Source: Deltaproteobacteria bacterium (GTDB lineage Bacteria > Myxococcota > JADLHZ01). Taken from it: a DNA stretch of 64,000 bases. Under the pieces are notes generated by a model. That model was not told where the DNA came from and made no database searches. It saw only the letters and a list, made by a program, of their open reading frames with translations. The stretch spans positions 1 to 64,000 of the forward strand of contig JADLHZ010000012.1 in NCBI GenBank assembly GCA_020848545.1, given 5' to 3'. The position numbers and the translations under genes are program-made. Shown here piece after piece: positions 51,465 to 60,878 of the stretch. The first letter of the stretch is position 1, and each line of letters starts with the position of its first letter.

Positions 51465-54065
51465 ATGTCGGACACCCCGAGCCCGCCGCCGGAAGACAAT
51501 AAATCGCCGCACAAGTTGCCGCCGATTCCGCGCAACATGGAAGACGAAATGCGCCAGAGCTACCTCGATTACGCGATGAGCGTGATCGTCGGGCGCGCTC
51601 TTCCGGACGTGCGTGACGGGCTGAAGCCGGTGCATCGCCGCGTCCTCTTCGCGATGAACGAGCTGTCGAACAGCTACAACCGGCCATACAAGAAGTCGGC
51701 GCGCATCGTCGGCGACGTCATCGGTAAATACCACCCGCACGGCGACAGCGCGGTCTACGAGACGATCGTCCGCATGGCGCAGGATTTTTCGCTGCGCTAC
51801 ACGCTCGTCGACGGCCAGGGCAACTTCGGCTCCGTCGACGGCGATGCCGCGGCGGCCATGCGTTACACCGAAATCCGCATGAACAAGCTCGCGGGCGAGC
51901 TGCTCGCGGACATCGACAAAGAGACGGTCGACTTCGGCCCGAACTACGACGACTCGCTGCAAGAGCCGCTGGTCATGCCCGGGAAATTCCCGAACCTGAT
52001 CGTGAACGGCTCGGCCGGCATCGCGGTCGGCATGGCGACGAACGTGCCGCCGCACAACCTGCGGGAAGCCATCGACGCCTGCATCTTGCTCATCGACAAC
52101 CCGAAGGCGACGACGCTCGACATCCTGCAGGTGATGCCGGGCCCGGACTTCCCGACCGGCGCGTCGATCATGGGCCGCGCTGACATCTTCAAGTACTACG
52201 AGACCGGCCGCGGCATCTTGAGCATCCGCGCGAAGACGCACTTCGAGACGAACCCGAAGAACGATCGCGTGGCGATCATCGTCGACGAGATCCCGTACCA
52301 GGTGAACAAGGCGAAGCTCATTGAAGCCATGGCCGACCTCGTGCGCGAGAAGCGGCTCGAGGGCATCAGTGATCTTCGCGACGAGAGCGACCGCGACGGC
52401 ATGCGCGTCGTCATCGACTTGAAGCGCGACGCGGTGCCGGAAGTCGTCTTGAACCAACTGTTCAAGCACACCGCGCTGCACACGAGCTTCGGCGTCATCT
52501 TGTTGGCCATCGTCAACGGCCAGCCGCGCGTCTGCACCATGCGCGAGCTCGTCGTGAACTTCATCGCGCACCGAAAAGAAGTCGTGACGCGGCGTTCGCG
52601 CTTCGAATTGCGGAAGGCCCGCGAGCGCTTCAACGTGCTCCTCGGCTTGCTCGCGGCGCTCGACAACATCGATCGCATCATCACGATCATCCGCGGCAGC
52701 AAAGACGTCGAGGAAGCGAAGGCCGCGCTCCTCGCCGAGAAGTTTAAGAACTCGAAGTCGCTCGACATCTTGAGGGCGGTCGCCGACGCGCACATCGAAG
52801 CGTCGCTCGCGGCTGGCCACACGCGGCTCAACGACGCGCAGGTGACGGCGATCCTCGAGATGCGCCTGCAACGCTTGGTCGGCCTCGAGCGCGACAAAAT
52901 CCTCGCTGAGGCCCAAGAAGTGCGCGACCTCATCGCGTACTTGCTCTCGGTGCTCGCCTCGGATCAGAAGCTGATGAGCGTCATCGTCGAAGAGCTGAAG
53001 AAGATCCGGGAAGAGTACGGCGACGATCGGCGGACGACGATCGAAGGCGACGCCAAGGATCTGTCGGTCGAAGATCTCATCGCCGAAGAAGACGTGGTCG
53101 TCACCGTCACGCACGAGGGCTACATCAAGCGTTCGCCGACGAGCGCGTACCGAACGCAGGGTCGCGGCGGCCGCGGGCGCAGCGGCATCACGACGAAGGA
53201 AGAAGACTTCGTGGCGAACATCTTCGTCACGTCTACGCACAGCTACATCTTGGTCTTCACGAACAAGGGCAAGATCTACTGGCTGAAGGTGCACGAGATC
53301 CCAGAAAGCGGGCTCAACTCGCGCGGCAAGCCGATCGTCAACTTGGTGCAAATCGAGCAGGGCGAGAAGGTGCAAGCGCTCTTGCCGGTGCGCGAGTTCA
53401 CCGAGGGCAAGTACCTCTTCTTCTGCTCGCGCTTGGGCACCGTGAAGCGCACGGACCTCATGCAGTACTCGAACGTGCGCCCGAGTGGCCTCATCGCCAC
53501 CGGCATCGACGAAGGCGACTCACTCATCGGCGCCGCGATTACGGACGGAAAGAGCGACGTCATGCTCGCGACGAAACAGGGCATGGCCATTCGCTTCAGC
53601 GAAGAAGACGCGCGCGCGATGGGCCGGACGGCCACGGGCGTCAAAGGCATCACGCTGTCGGACAACGACGAGGTCGTCTCGCTCGAGATCCTGCGGCCGG
53701 AAGCGCCCACGCTGCTCACGGTCTGCGCGAACGGCTATGGCAAGCGCACCGAGCTCAGCGAGTACCGCGATCAGTCGCGCGGCGGTAAGGGCATCATCAC
53801 GATCAAGACGAGCGAGCGCAACGGCGAGGTCGTCGGCGCGCTGACCGTGAGCGAGATCGACGAGGTGATGCTGTCGACGAACCAAGGGACGATGATCCGC
53901 ACGCGGGTGAGCGAGATCCGGACGGCCGGGCGCAACACCCAGGGCGTGCGGCTGATCAACGTGCAAGAGGGCGAGTTCGTGACGGGCGTGACGCGGATTG
54001 CGCAGGAAGAGGCCGCTTCGGGGGAGACCCCGCCGGCGGCGCCTTCGGAGAGCCCGGAAAGCTAG
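51465..54065 (+). CDS. gyrA: DNA gyrase subunit A
   Basis: The 866-residue protein cuts and rejoins DNA in type II supercoiling. The winged-helix and tower part has [19 protein letters not shown] and the quinolone-determining block [19 protein letters not shown]; Ser is kept at the E. coli Ser83 position and Glu stands at the 87 position. The catalytic tyrosine is in [12 protein letters not shown]. The C-terminal propeller has the GyrA box variant [11 protein letters not shown], which supports gyrase over topoisomerase IV. The tail is acidic and Pro-rich. gyrB is not in the window. Confidence 0.97.
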   Translation: MSDTPSPPPEDNKSPHKLPPIPRNMEDEMRQSYLDYAMSVIVGRALPDVRDGLKPVHRRVLFAMNELSNSYNRPYKKSARIVGDVIGKYHPHGDSAVYETIVRMAQDFSLRYTLVDGQGNFGSVDGDAAAAMRYTEIRMNKLAGELLADIDKETVDFGPNYDDSLQEPLVMPGKFPNLIVNGSAGIAVGMATNVPPHNLREAIDACILLIDNPKATTLDILQVMPGPDFPTGASIMGRADIFKYYETGRGILSIRAKTHFETNPKNDRVAIIVDEIPYQVNKAKLIEAMADLVREKRLEGISDLRDESDRDGMRVVIDLKRDAVPEVVLNQLFKHTALHTSFGVILLAIVNGQPRVCTMRELVVNFIAHRKEVVTRRSRFELRKARERFNVLLGLLAALDNIDRIITIIRGSKDVEEAKAALLAEKFKNSKSLDILRAVADAHIEASLAAGHTRLNDAQVTAILEMRLQRLVGLERDKILAEAQEVRDLIAYLLSVLASDQKLMSVIVEELKKIREEYGDDRRTTIEGDAKDLSVEDLIAEEDVVVTVTHEGYIKRSPTSAYRTQGRGGRGRSGITTKEEDFVANIFVTSTHSYILVFTNKGKIYWLKVHEIPESGLNSRGKPIVNLVQIEQGEKVQALLPVREFTEGKYLFFCSRLGTVKRTDLMQYSNVRPSGLIATGIDEGDSLIGAAITDGKSDVMLATKQGMAIRFSEEDARAMGRTATGVKGITLSDNDEVVSLEILRPEAPTLLTVCANGYGKRTELSEYRDQSRGGKGIITIKTSERNGEVVGALTVSEIDEVMLSTNQGTMIRTRVSEIRTAGRNTQGVRLINVQEGEFVTGVTRIAQEEAASGETPPAAPSESPES

Positions 54066-54179
54066 CGATTTCGGCCACGGCCACCTGCACGGCCACGCTT
54101 AAGAACGGGATAAGGCTCAGAAACTCTGGCATCCTCCGGCCGGAGTCGATTTCGCTGCGAATTCTAACCGGAATCGTGT

Positions 54180-54208
54180 TATATTGTTTAAACGTATGTG
54201 GCGTTTAA
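54180..54208 (+). promoter_or_regulatory. promoter -10 with overlapping inverted-repeat operator
   Basis: TATATT (54180-54185) is a good -10 in an AT-rich patch. It is followed by the perfect 7-bp inverted repeat TTAAACG (54188-54194) and CGTTTAA (54202-54208) around seven bases. The dyad covers the expected transcription start, a typical repressor position. GGAGG and the ATG of the first unusual large gene follow at 54220-54231. No strong -35 is seen. Confidence 0.45.
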
Positions 54209-54230
54209 CAGTGGGCGCCGGAGGCCTGCG

Positions 54231-56084
54231 ATGACGACGATCAATAGAGATCCTGGCGTTTCGAACGCGGCGCTGGCCCAGCAGAAGCTGAAGGCCCAAG
54301 CCCTCGTCCCGAGCGCAAAGGTCAGCGCCGCAGCGGCGGCGGCGGCCGAGGCGCTCTATCAAGCGGCCTTTTCGGCGTTGCCGACGCCGGTGAGCGGAAT
54401 GAGCGCCGGCGGCAGCGCGGCGACGGCCGGGACGCGCGTCGACACGGAGCCGAAGTTCGCCGCGCTCTTCGACAAGTTCATCGGCGGCGAAAAACCGCAG
54501 GGCGCCATCGCCAAGGACTTCGTGCGCGAGATGCCGGAGCACTTGGCCGTCGTCGTCGACGCCGAGCAGCTGATCCCGAACCCGCAGGAGACGCCGAAGG
54601 AACTGCGCCTGGTCGTGTCGAAGATCGTCGACGCGCACTTTGCGCTGCTCGAGAAGAAGTCCGGCCTCGCGCCGGGCGGCAAGCCTCTGGAAGACACGCC
54701 CGTCGGCCAGTGGCTGTGCGGACCGAAGAAGGACGTGCTCGAGAAGGTGGCGCAGCAACTCGGCACCTCGCTGCGCCAAGCGACCGGCTCGCCGAAGAGC
54801 GCGGCGAAGACCGATCCGCTCGCGGTCGGACCGAAGGAAGAAGAAGCGATCGACGAGATGTTCAGGGCGCTGCCGTCGGGAACGATCAGCAGCAACGCCG
54901 ACATCGAGTGCTGCATCCAGCTCATCTTTTTGCAGCTCGGCGTCGACTCGGAAAAAGATCTTCGCGACGCGCTGAAAACCATGAACGACCGCATCGCGCA
55001 GAAAAAAGCGATGCGCGAGTATGCGCAGGCTGTGCGCACCGTGCAGGCGCAGGCGAAGCAGCAGCTTCAGAACGAGTACGCGACGCTGAGCCAAGCGCGG
55101 CAGATCGAGTGCTCGTTCGAGCAGTTTGCGTCGATGCGCCCGATCGACGTGATGATGCCGAAGCTCGAGCAAACCGAGACCGGCAAGTGGGTCGTGCGCG
55201 ACGGCAGCGCGAAGATCATCGAGCCGTTGTGGTCGAAAGATCCGAACAGCATCCCGGAAGCGCTCAGGCCCAAGCTCGATCAGTCGACGACCGAAGGCTT
55301 GGCGATGAAGTACGGCCTCTCGGAAGCGGCGATTCTGGCGCTGCGCGAGCTGTGGATGGCGAGCGCAGGCGCGAACCCGGGCACCTTCGCCGAGTACCTC
55401 GAGACGAAGATGAAGCTGAAGAAGGCGCGAACGCCCGAGGAAGCCGAGGCGAACCGCAAGAAGGCGATCGAGGTGCTCAGCAGCGGCATTCCTGGCGCGC
55501 CGCCGCCCAAGCCCTTTGATCCGAGTAAGGTCGGCGTCGCCGTCACCTTGGACAAGGGCGCGAAGTGGGGAACCACGATAAAGGCGAGCTCATCGCCGAC
55601 CGGCCCGTCGCGTGAGGAGCTCGGCATGGGTCGCCAGACGACCGAAGACGCCGGCGGCGGCGAGACCAGCGAGGGCATGCGCCAAGGCACGGGCACCATG
55701 AAACCGATGGTCAAGGCCGAGACCAAAGCGCTCATGGTCGGCATCACCTACAAGAAGGCGCTCGAAGAGACCGGCAACAGCGGCGCAACGCCGGAGCAAG
55801 CGCGGCAAGCGGCGATCGCAGCGCTCAACCAGTCGAAGCCGCCGGAGCGTTACGGCGCAACCGCCGGTGCGCCGCTGGCGTCGGGAGGCCTGCGCCTCGA
55901 GCTCTTCGATCGGGAGATCGACAAAGCGAAGGGCGATCTCGACACCGTGTCGGATCAGACCGCGCTCGAACAGATGCAGATGCAACGTTACCTCGAACGC
56001 CGAACCAAGGTGTTCGAGACGCTGTCGAACGTGATGAAGAAGATCGCGCAGACCGTCGGTCAGATCATCGAGAACACGAAGTGA
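54231..56084 (+). CDS. large coiled-coil protein, candidate type III secretion-like substrate A
   Basis: GGAGG with six-base spacing fixes the ATG; the product has 617 residues and no signal peptide. Residues 1-75 are Ala-rich and disordered. A helical module starts at Asp224 (DIECCIQLIFLQLG) and runs into a coiled coil (RDALKTMNDRIAQKKAMREY). A Pro/Gly/Thr-rich linker lies at about 420-500. The last 49 residues are an amphipathic helix (RRTKVFETLSNVMKKIAQTV) ending in ENTK. Both the module and the tail recur in the next protein. The tail resembles helical tails of type III filament, needle and translocator proteins; this is resemblance, not proof. Confidence 0.8.
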   Translation: MTTINRDPGVSNAALAQQKLKAQALVPSAKVSAAAAAAAEALYQAAFSALPTPVSGMSAGGSAATAGTRVDTEPKFAALFDKFIGGEKPQGAIAKDFVREMPEHLAVVVDAEQLIPNPQETPKELRLVVSKIVDAHFALLEKKSGLAPGGKPLEDTPVGQWLCGPKKDVLEKVAQQLGTSLRQATGSPKSAAKTDPLAVGPKEEEAIDEMFRALPSGTISSNADIECCIQLIFLQLGVDSEKDLRDALKTMNDRIAQKKAMREYAQAVRTVQAQAKQQLQNEYATLSQARQIECSFEQFASMRPIDVMMPKLEQTETGKWVVRDGSAKIIEPLWSKDPNSIPEALRPKLDQSTTEGLAMKYGLSEAAILALRELWMASAGANPGTFAEYLETKMKLKKARTPEEAEANRKKAIEVLSSGIPGAPPPKPFDPSKVGVAVTLDKGAKWGTTIKASSSPTGPSREELGMGRQTTEDAGGGETSEGMRQGTGTMKPMVKAETKALMVGITYKKALEETGNSGATPEQARQAAIAALNQSKPPERYGATAGAPLASGGLRLELFDREIDKAKGDLDTVSDQTALEQMQMQRYLERRTKVFETLSNVMKKIAQTVGQIIENTK

Positions 56085-56094
56085 GGGCACTGTC

Positions 56095-58929
56095 ATGAGC
56101 GTCAATCTTCGATCCGTCCCGCAAGGTCCCGGTGGACAAACGCTTCCGCCCGAAGGCGAAGGCGTGGCGCAGACCGACACCGCCGATCGCGTGCAAGCAA
56201 AATCGGCGAAGCAGGCCGAGAGCGAAAAGGGCGTCGAGGAGCGGCGCGAGAAGAAGATCGGCGGCGGAAACAAAGAGGTCGACGGCGTCAACAAGTCAAA
56301 GGCGATCGATCAAGCGCGCGCGCTGATCGAGGCGCTCGCCAAAAGCGGGGTCATCGCCGAAGGGACGCTCAGCGAAGCGGGGAGAAACGAAGCGCTCGCG
56401 CTCTTCGAAGCGTTCTTGCCGAAGCTCGGCAAGCCCACGGGCGCGCTCGCCGGCGATTTTTCGACCCGCGACGACGTGGCACCGCTGCGCGCGATCCCCG
56501 AAGCGCTGATCCACGAAGAAGCGTGGCGCGATCTCGCGGAGGTCGCGGCGAAGCTGCTCAGCGGCAGCGGCGCGAGCCTGGGCGCGAACCAGAAGGCTGT
56601 CAACCTCGACGCGACGCTCACCGCGCTCTTGAAGAAGCTCGACAGCAGCGACGGCGAGCGCACGCTCGATCCCGCGGCCGTCAAGCAGATGCCGGCGCAG
56701 TGGGTGAAGTACGCGAAGATCGTCGAGGCGTTCTGGAAACATGACAAGAGCGCGCTGCTCGAGACGCCGCAGCCGACGCCGCAGCAAGTGGCCGCGCTGG
56801 CAGCGATGAAGCCGCACTTGGAAGCGCTCGCCGCCGTGTGGAAGTCGAGCTACACGCCCGCGATCAAGAAGGCGCAAACCGCGAACGCGCCGAGCGACGT
56901 GCCGGAGATCCCGGACGCGACCGTGACGGCGATCGAGGAGGCGATGGGCGGGCGCTCGCTCTCGGAAGTCGGCGTGCGAGTCGCAGCGATGTTGCAAGAC
57001 GGCAAGCAAGGGCCCGAGCTCAAGCAAGCGCTGCGCGCAGTCGCTGACGGCAAGGCGCCGCAAGGCAGCAGCGGCGTCATCACGCTCGCCAAAGCCGCGG
57101 TCAGCCACGTGCAAGCGTTCTCCGGCTTCAACGCTGAGACCGGCGACATCGACACCCTCGTGTGGATGGTGATGATGGAGAGCGCCAAGGTCGAAGAAGC
57201 GATCATGCGCGATCAGATGAAGGAGATGCAGAAGCAGAACAACTTGAAGAAGGCTCAGCGCGAGAAGCTGTCGATCTTGCGCGAGGGCGAAGCGCGAATG
57301 AACGCACAGATGGCCGAGGAGTACCACCACCTGCAGTCACAGGGGAAAGTGCACCCGACGATCTCGCTCGACCAGTACAAGACGTGGCGCAAGGTCGCGT
57401 GGGGCGATGGGCAAATCAACGAGGACGGCACCTTCACGGGACCGCGCCCGACGCTGCCGCAGCCGCCGCCGCCGATCCCTGAGTGGATCAAGAACGGCAC
57501 GACGCCGCAGGTGCAAGGCGGTGGTGGAACGGCGGGCAACAAGTACGGCCTCGAGCAGGACGTCGCGAAAAGGCTCGAAGAGATCTATAACGCGCTGCCG
57601 AAGGACGGAAAGCCGCCGAAGCCGCTGAGCTTCGACGCGTGGTTGAGCGGGACGCTCGGTCTCGAAGAGCCGAAGGGCACGGGCAAGGCCTACGTCGACG
57701 CCGCGATTCGCAACCTCGAGAAGGCACAGGCCGCCCTGAGCGATCGCGGCAAGTTGGGCGCGGTGAACGAGACAAAGGGCCCGGACGGCCCGGTCCTGAC
57801 GCTGCAACAAGTGATCGACAAGGCTGCCGAGTTTTACCTCATGGAGATGCTGAACGGCCTCTCCGGCGTGTCGCCGAAGCTGAGCGAGGTCGAGCTCGCC
57901 AAGCGGCGCGCCGAGGTCGACAAAGCGCTCTCTAACATGTCGAAGGAAGATAAGGCCGCCTTCAACGCCGGCGGCTACGGCAAGGCCGCGATCGCCGACA
58001 AAGTGAAGAAGCTGGGCCAGTCGCTCCAGGGCGAGCTCGAAGCCCTGCAACGGAAGATGGCCAGCAAGTACAACCCAACCGGCGGCTCCATCAACGGCGG
58101 AGAGCACGAGGTCGGCAACTGGCGCGAGTTCTTGAAGATCTTCCCCGGTGGCGCGCACTTCTGGACGCAACGCGAGGGCAAAGGTCTGAACGGCCGCGAC
58201 GACTGGGGGTGGAACGACTACAACAACTTCTCGGGGCGCAGTGAGTTCTTCTCGCCCGGCGGGGTCATCGGGGCCGTGATGACGATGCTCGGCGGCTCCA
58301 CGCTGCAAGGCGAGCGCGGCACCGGCAAAGGCGGCTGGGGCGAGCTCGTCGACAAGATGAAGGAGTTCGGCTCCGGCGCCGTCAATTTCGCCGTCCCTGC
58401 GGATCCGGAAGGTCCCTCGGCCAAGGACCTCGAAGACCTAATTGCGAGCGGCATGACCGAAGCGAAGAAGGAAATCGCCAAGGCGCTAAAGGCGTATCGC
58501 GAGATTCAGAGCATGTCGCGCAACCCGGACGGGTCCTACTACGGCACACCGACCGAGGAGACCCAGGAGTACTTCGACGCCTTGATCGCGGCCGGCAAGA
58601 TCAAGAAGGGCAAGTCGCCCGACGAGATGCGCGCCGAGCAGGCGGAGAAGGACAAGCAGGAGAAGGAATACCTCGACGGCCTCAAGAGCGGCGACGGCAA
58701 AGTGTCGTCGTACGCGCTACGCCTGAACCAAAGCGGTACGATCTCCGAGCTCAATGCCGCGGTCGAGACCGCCAAGACCACGCTCGACACCATGGGCGAC
58801 ATGAGCGCGATCGAGAGCATGCGCATGCAGCAGATGATGGAGCGCAGATCCAAGGCGCTCGAGATGCTTTCGAATATCATGAAGAAGATGGCGCAGGTCT
58901 CGGACAGCATCGTGGCCAACTACAAATGA
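56095..58929 (+). CDS. large coiled-coil protein, candidate type III secretion-like substrate B
   Basis: It starts ten bases after the previous stop and has 944 residues without a signal peptide. Residues 1-70 are polar and disordered. From Asp351 a hydrophobic helix (DIDTLVWMVMMESAK) leads into a coiled coil (MRDQMKEMQKQNNLKKAQRE), matching the module of its neighbour. A Pro-rich linker (PQPPPPIPEW) follows, and then a Trp/Gly/Asn-rich region (GGAHFWTQREG, DDWGWNDYNNF) unlike anything in the first protein. The tail (RRSKALEMLSNIMKKMAQVS, ending NYK) is identical to the first protein's at 25 of 49 positions by eye. An extended secreted or filament protein is inferred. Confidence 0.8.
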   Translation: MSVNLRSVPQGPGGQTLPPEGEGVAQTDTADRVQAKSAKQAESEKGVEERREKKIGGGNKEVDGVNKSKAIDQARALIEALAKSGVIAEGTLSEAGRNEALALFEAFLPKLGKPTGALAGDFSTRDDVAPLRAIPEALIHEEAWRDLAEVAAKLLSGSGASLGANQKAVNLDATLTALLKKLDSSDGERTLDPAAVKQMPAQWVKYAKIVEAFWKHDKSALLETPQPTPQQVAALAAMKPHLEALAAVWKSSYTPAIKKAQTANAPSDVPEIPDATVTAIEEAMGGRSLSEVGVRVAAMLQDGKQGPELKQALRAVADGKAPQGSSGVITLAKAAVSHVQAFSGFNAETGDIDTLVWMVMMESAKVEEAIMRDQMKEMQKQNNLKKAQREKLSILREGEARMNAQMAEEYHHLQSQGKVHPTISLDQYKTWRKVAWGDGQINEDGTFTGPRPTLPQPPPPIPEWIKNGTTPQVQGGGGTAGNKYGLEQDVAKRLEEIYNALPKDGKPPKPLSFDAWLSGTLGLEEPKGTGKAYVDAAIRNLEKAQAALSDRGKLGAVNETKGPDGPVLTLQQVIDKAAEFYLMEMLNGLSGVSPKLSEVELAKRRAEVDKALSNMSKEDKAAFNAGGYGKAAIADKVKKLGQSLQGELEALQRKMASKYNPTGGSINGGEHEVGNWREFLKIFPGGAHFWTQREGKGLNGRDDWGWNDYNNFSGRSEFFSPGGVIGAVMTMLGGSTLQGERGTGKGGWGELVDKMKEFGSGAVNFAVPADPEGPSAKDLEDLIASGMTEAKKEIAKALKAYREIQSMSRNPDGSYYGTPTEETQEYFDALIAAGKIKKGKSPDEMRAEQAEKDKQEKEYLDGLKSGDGKVSSYALRLNQSGTISELNAAVETAKTTLDTMGDMSAIESMRMQQMMERRSKALEMLSNIMKKMAQVSDSIVANYK

Positions 58930-58952
58930 CGGCCACTAGAACGGGAGTGTGA

Positions 58953-59366
58953 ATGGACTCGGTCGCGAAGACCCTCGGTCTTCAAGGCAAGAACGCGCAG
59001 GAGTACACGCGCCTCGCCTACTTCTTCCTCCAGAACGGCGAGCTCGAAGGTGCGGAAGGCGCCGCCGAGCTTGCGGTCGCGCTCGACAAAGACGACGCCG
59101 ACGCGTGGGTCGCGATCGCCACCGCGCGCGCGAAGCAGAAGCGCTATCAAGACGCGGTGCCTGCGTACTTGGAAGCGCTGCGCCGCCGGCCCACCGATCT
59201 CGCGAGCTGGACCGATCTCGGCGAGGCCTACGTCTACTTGATGGACTTCGAGCACGCGGCGGCGGCTTTGGAGCGCGCGCTCGAGCTCGATCCGCAAGGC
59301 CAAGACCCGTGGGGCCGCCGCGCGCGCGCGATCGTAGCCCGGGTGCTCAAGCAGCTGCGAAAATAA
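58953..59366 (+). CDS. small TPR protein, candidate class II secretion chaperone
   Basis: The 137-residue protein consists of about three TPR units: LAYFFLQNGELEGAEGAAEL, AIATARAKQKRYQDAVPAYL and LGEAYVYLMDFEHAAAALER. Size and repeat number match LcrH/SycD-type chaperones, which bind translocators of type III systems and are encoded beside them. It follows the 944-residue protein by 23 bp and has GGGAG upstream. A generic TPR adaptor is the alternative. A mobile repeat begins one base after its stop. Confidence 0.8.
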   Translation: MDSVAKTLGLQGKNAQEYTRLAYFFLQNGELEGAEGAAELAVALDKDDADAWVAIATARAKQKRYQDAVPAYLEALRRRPTDLASWTDLGEAYVYLMDFEHAAAALERALELDPQGQDPWGRRARAIVARVLKQLRK

Positions 59367-59367
59367 A

Positions 59368-59466
59368 GGTCCCAGGGACCATTATTTTGACCAGTTTCTG
59401 TACACTTGCACGGAGGCGTCGGTTGCGGGTGTACAAAAGTTGGACAGAAAATAGGTCCCTGGGACC
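59368..59466. repeat. palindromic mobile repeat (REP/MITE-like), copy 2 (inverted)
   Basis: Bounded by GGTCCCAGGGACC (59368-59380) and GGTCCCTGGGACC (59454-59466), this 99-bp unit is the reverse complement of the 16.4-kb copy. The sub-terminal blocks match at about 40 of 49 positions, and only the central loop differs in length (24 against 10 bases). It fills the gap between two convergent genes and ends in a T-run, so it may also serve as a bidirectional terminator. Confidence 0.8.
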
Positions 59467-59470
59467 TTTT

Positions 59471-59968
59471 TCAGCGTTTCTTGGATTCGCGCTCGACGAG
59501 CTTCTGAGTGTTGAAGCCGACGTTGTCGAGAAAGGGCTTCTCTTGCTTCAGAAGGTACGCGGTCTTCGGGCTCGTCATGTTCGGATCGATGTCGAGCACG
59601 GCGTCGATGAAGCGGTCGCAGAGCGCCGGCCGCAGCTCACGCTCGCGTTGATCGAGCGCCGCGCGCTCGGCCGCGATCGCCTTCTTCTTCTCTTCGAGCT
59701 CCTGCTTCAGCTCGCGCACGACCTCGGTGAGCGAGCGTGCGTCGTTCGGGACCGCTTGACCCTTTTGCCCGGGCGCGCCCTTCACCGCCTGGCCGCTTTT
59801 CGCTTGCTGCAGCTGATCGAGGAGCACGGTGCTGTCGACGGCGCCGTTGCGCAACGCCGGGTTCAACGCCATCGCTTTACGCAGCAGCTCTTTATTGGCG
59901 CCGATCTTCGGGGCTTCGGCCTCGCCCATCGCGTCGTCCCAAGCGTCGAGATCATCGTCTTTCGCCAT
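59471..59968 (-). CDS. hypothetical coiled-coil protein
   Basis: The 165-residue protein starts with an acidic stretch (MAKDDDLDAWDDAMGEAEAP). A low-complexity Gln/Gly/Lys linker (KSGQAVKGAPGQKGQAVP) and a coiled coil (LTEVVRELKQELEEKKKAIA) follow, then a compact C-terminal region (CDRFIDAVLDIDPNMTSPKT). There is no signal or membrane segment. It converges on the TPR gene across the mobile repeat. A link with that locus is possible but not shown. Confidence 0.65.
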   Translation of the reverse strand: MAKDDDLDAWDDAMGEAEAPKIGANKELLRKAMALNPALRNGAVDSTVLLDQLQQAKSGQAVKGAPGQKGQAVPNDARSLTEVVRELKQELEEKKKAIAAERAALDQRERELRPALCDRFIDAVLDIDPNMTSPKTAYLLKQEKPFLDNVGFNTQKLVERESKKR

Positions 59969-60047
59969 GTCGTTTCCTACTCCGAGGATAGCCCGTCTGC
60001 GAGCGCTCGCGGCTGCGATTATAGCCCCGGTCTGTTAAGATTGTTAT

Positions 60048-60878
60048 ATGTTTAGTGGCTTGTGCTTCATGTTGTCGATGAGCCTCGTCGGGTCGAGCCC
60101 GATCGACACCTATAAGCGCGGCAAGGAGCTCTTCGACGCTTCCTACTTCGAGCAAGCGGCGCCGCTGCTGAGTCTGTTCGTGGAAGATCCCGGCAACGCG
60201 TCAGCGACGACGATCATCTCGGCGCGCTGGATGCTCGCGCAGGCGAAGTTCTTCACGCACGACGAAAAAGGCGCGGCGAAGCAAGTGCGCTGGCTGATCA
60301 AGCAGAAGGCCGAGACGCCGCCGGACTTGCCGCCCGGGTTCGAAGCTTTCGTCAACAACCTCCGCGCCGCGACGCCCGCGCCGACGCCGCCAACACCGCC
60401 GAAGCCGAAGCCCAAAGAGAACGACAAGCCGGCGAAGCCTCCGCCCGTGGAGCCGAGCGCGCGGCAGTTGCCGGTGGAGACGCCGCCGAGCCCCGACGCG
60501 CCGATCGAGGTGCAGCCGGATGCGCGGCCAACCGAGAGCACCGAGATCACCGCTCCAGAAGCGCTGCAGCCGATGCCCGCGTGGTATCTGCGCGGCCTTC
60601 CCGGCGGCGTCGGTCACCTGATCGCGAAAGACTACATCGGTGGATCGGTGTTCATGGTGCTCACCGTGCTCTCGGCCGCGGCGAACATCACCTTCCTCGT
60701 CATCAACGCGCGCGCGCTCGGCCCGGACGGCACGCTGCCGGCGACGCCCGCTTATCCCGGCCTCTACATCGCGCAGCATGTGAGCGCCGGCGTGTTCTAC
60801 GGCATCCTCGCCGCGAGCTTGATCGACGGCATCGCCTTCGTGCCGAGCCGCGTGGCCGACAAGTGGGCGCCGCCATGA
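60048..60878 (+). CDS. membrane protein with Pro-rich linker
   Basis: The first ATG gives 276 residues but overlaps a likely -10 (TTATAT at about 60043), so Met8 (60069) or Met11 may be the true start. The N-terminal 95 residues (GKELFDASYFEQAAPLLSLF, ARWMLAQAKFF) are TPR-like helices, preceded by a weak signal. A Pro/Lys linker of about 80 residues follows. Then there are two transmembrane segments (GSVFMVLTVLSAAANITFLVI and HVSAGVFYGILAASLIDGIAF). This order recalls proteins with a C-terminal DUF5683-like part. It overlaps the next gene by four bases. Confidence 0.7.
   Translation: MFSGLCFMLSMSLVGSSPIDTYKRGKELFDASYFEQAAPLLSLFVEDPGNASATTIISARWMLAQAKFFTHDEKGAAKQVRWLIKQKAETPPDLPPGFEAFVNNLRAATPAPTPPTPPKPKPKENDKPAKPPPVEPSARQLPVETPPSPDAPIEVQPDARPTESTEITAPEALQPMPAWYLRGLPGGVGHLIAKDYIGGSVFMVLTVLSAAANITFLVINARALGPDGTLPATPAYPGLYIAQHVSAGVFYGILAASLIDGIAFVPSRVADKWAPP

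Noticed and set aside
54134-54145. Perfect palindrome CTCCGGCCGGAG after gyrA
   Set aside because: There is no loop and no T-run, so it is not a convincing terminator; GC-rich palindromes of this size are expected by chance.
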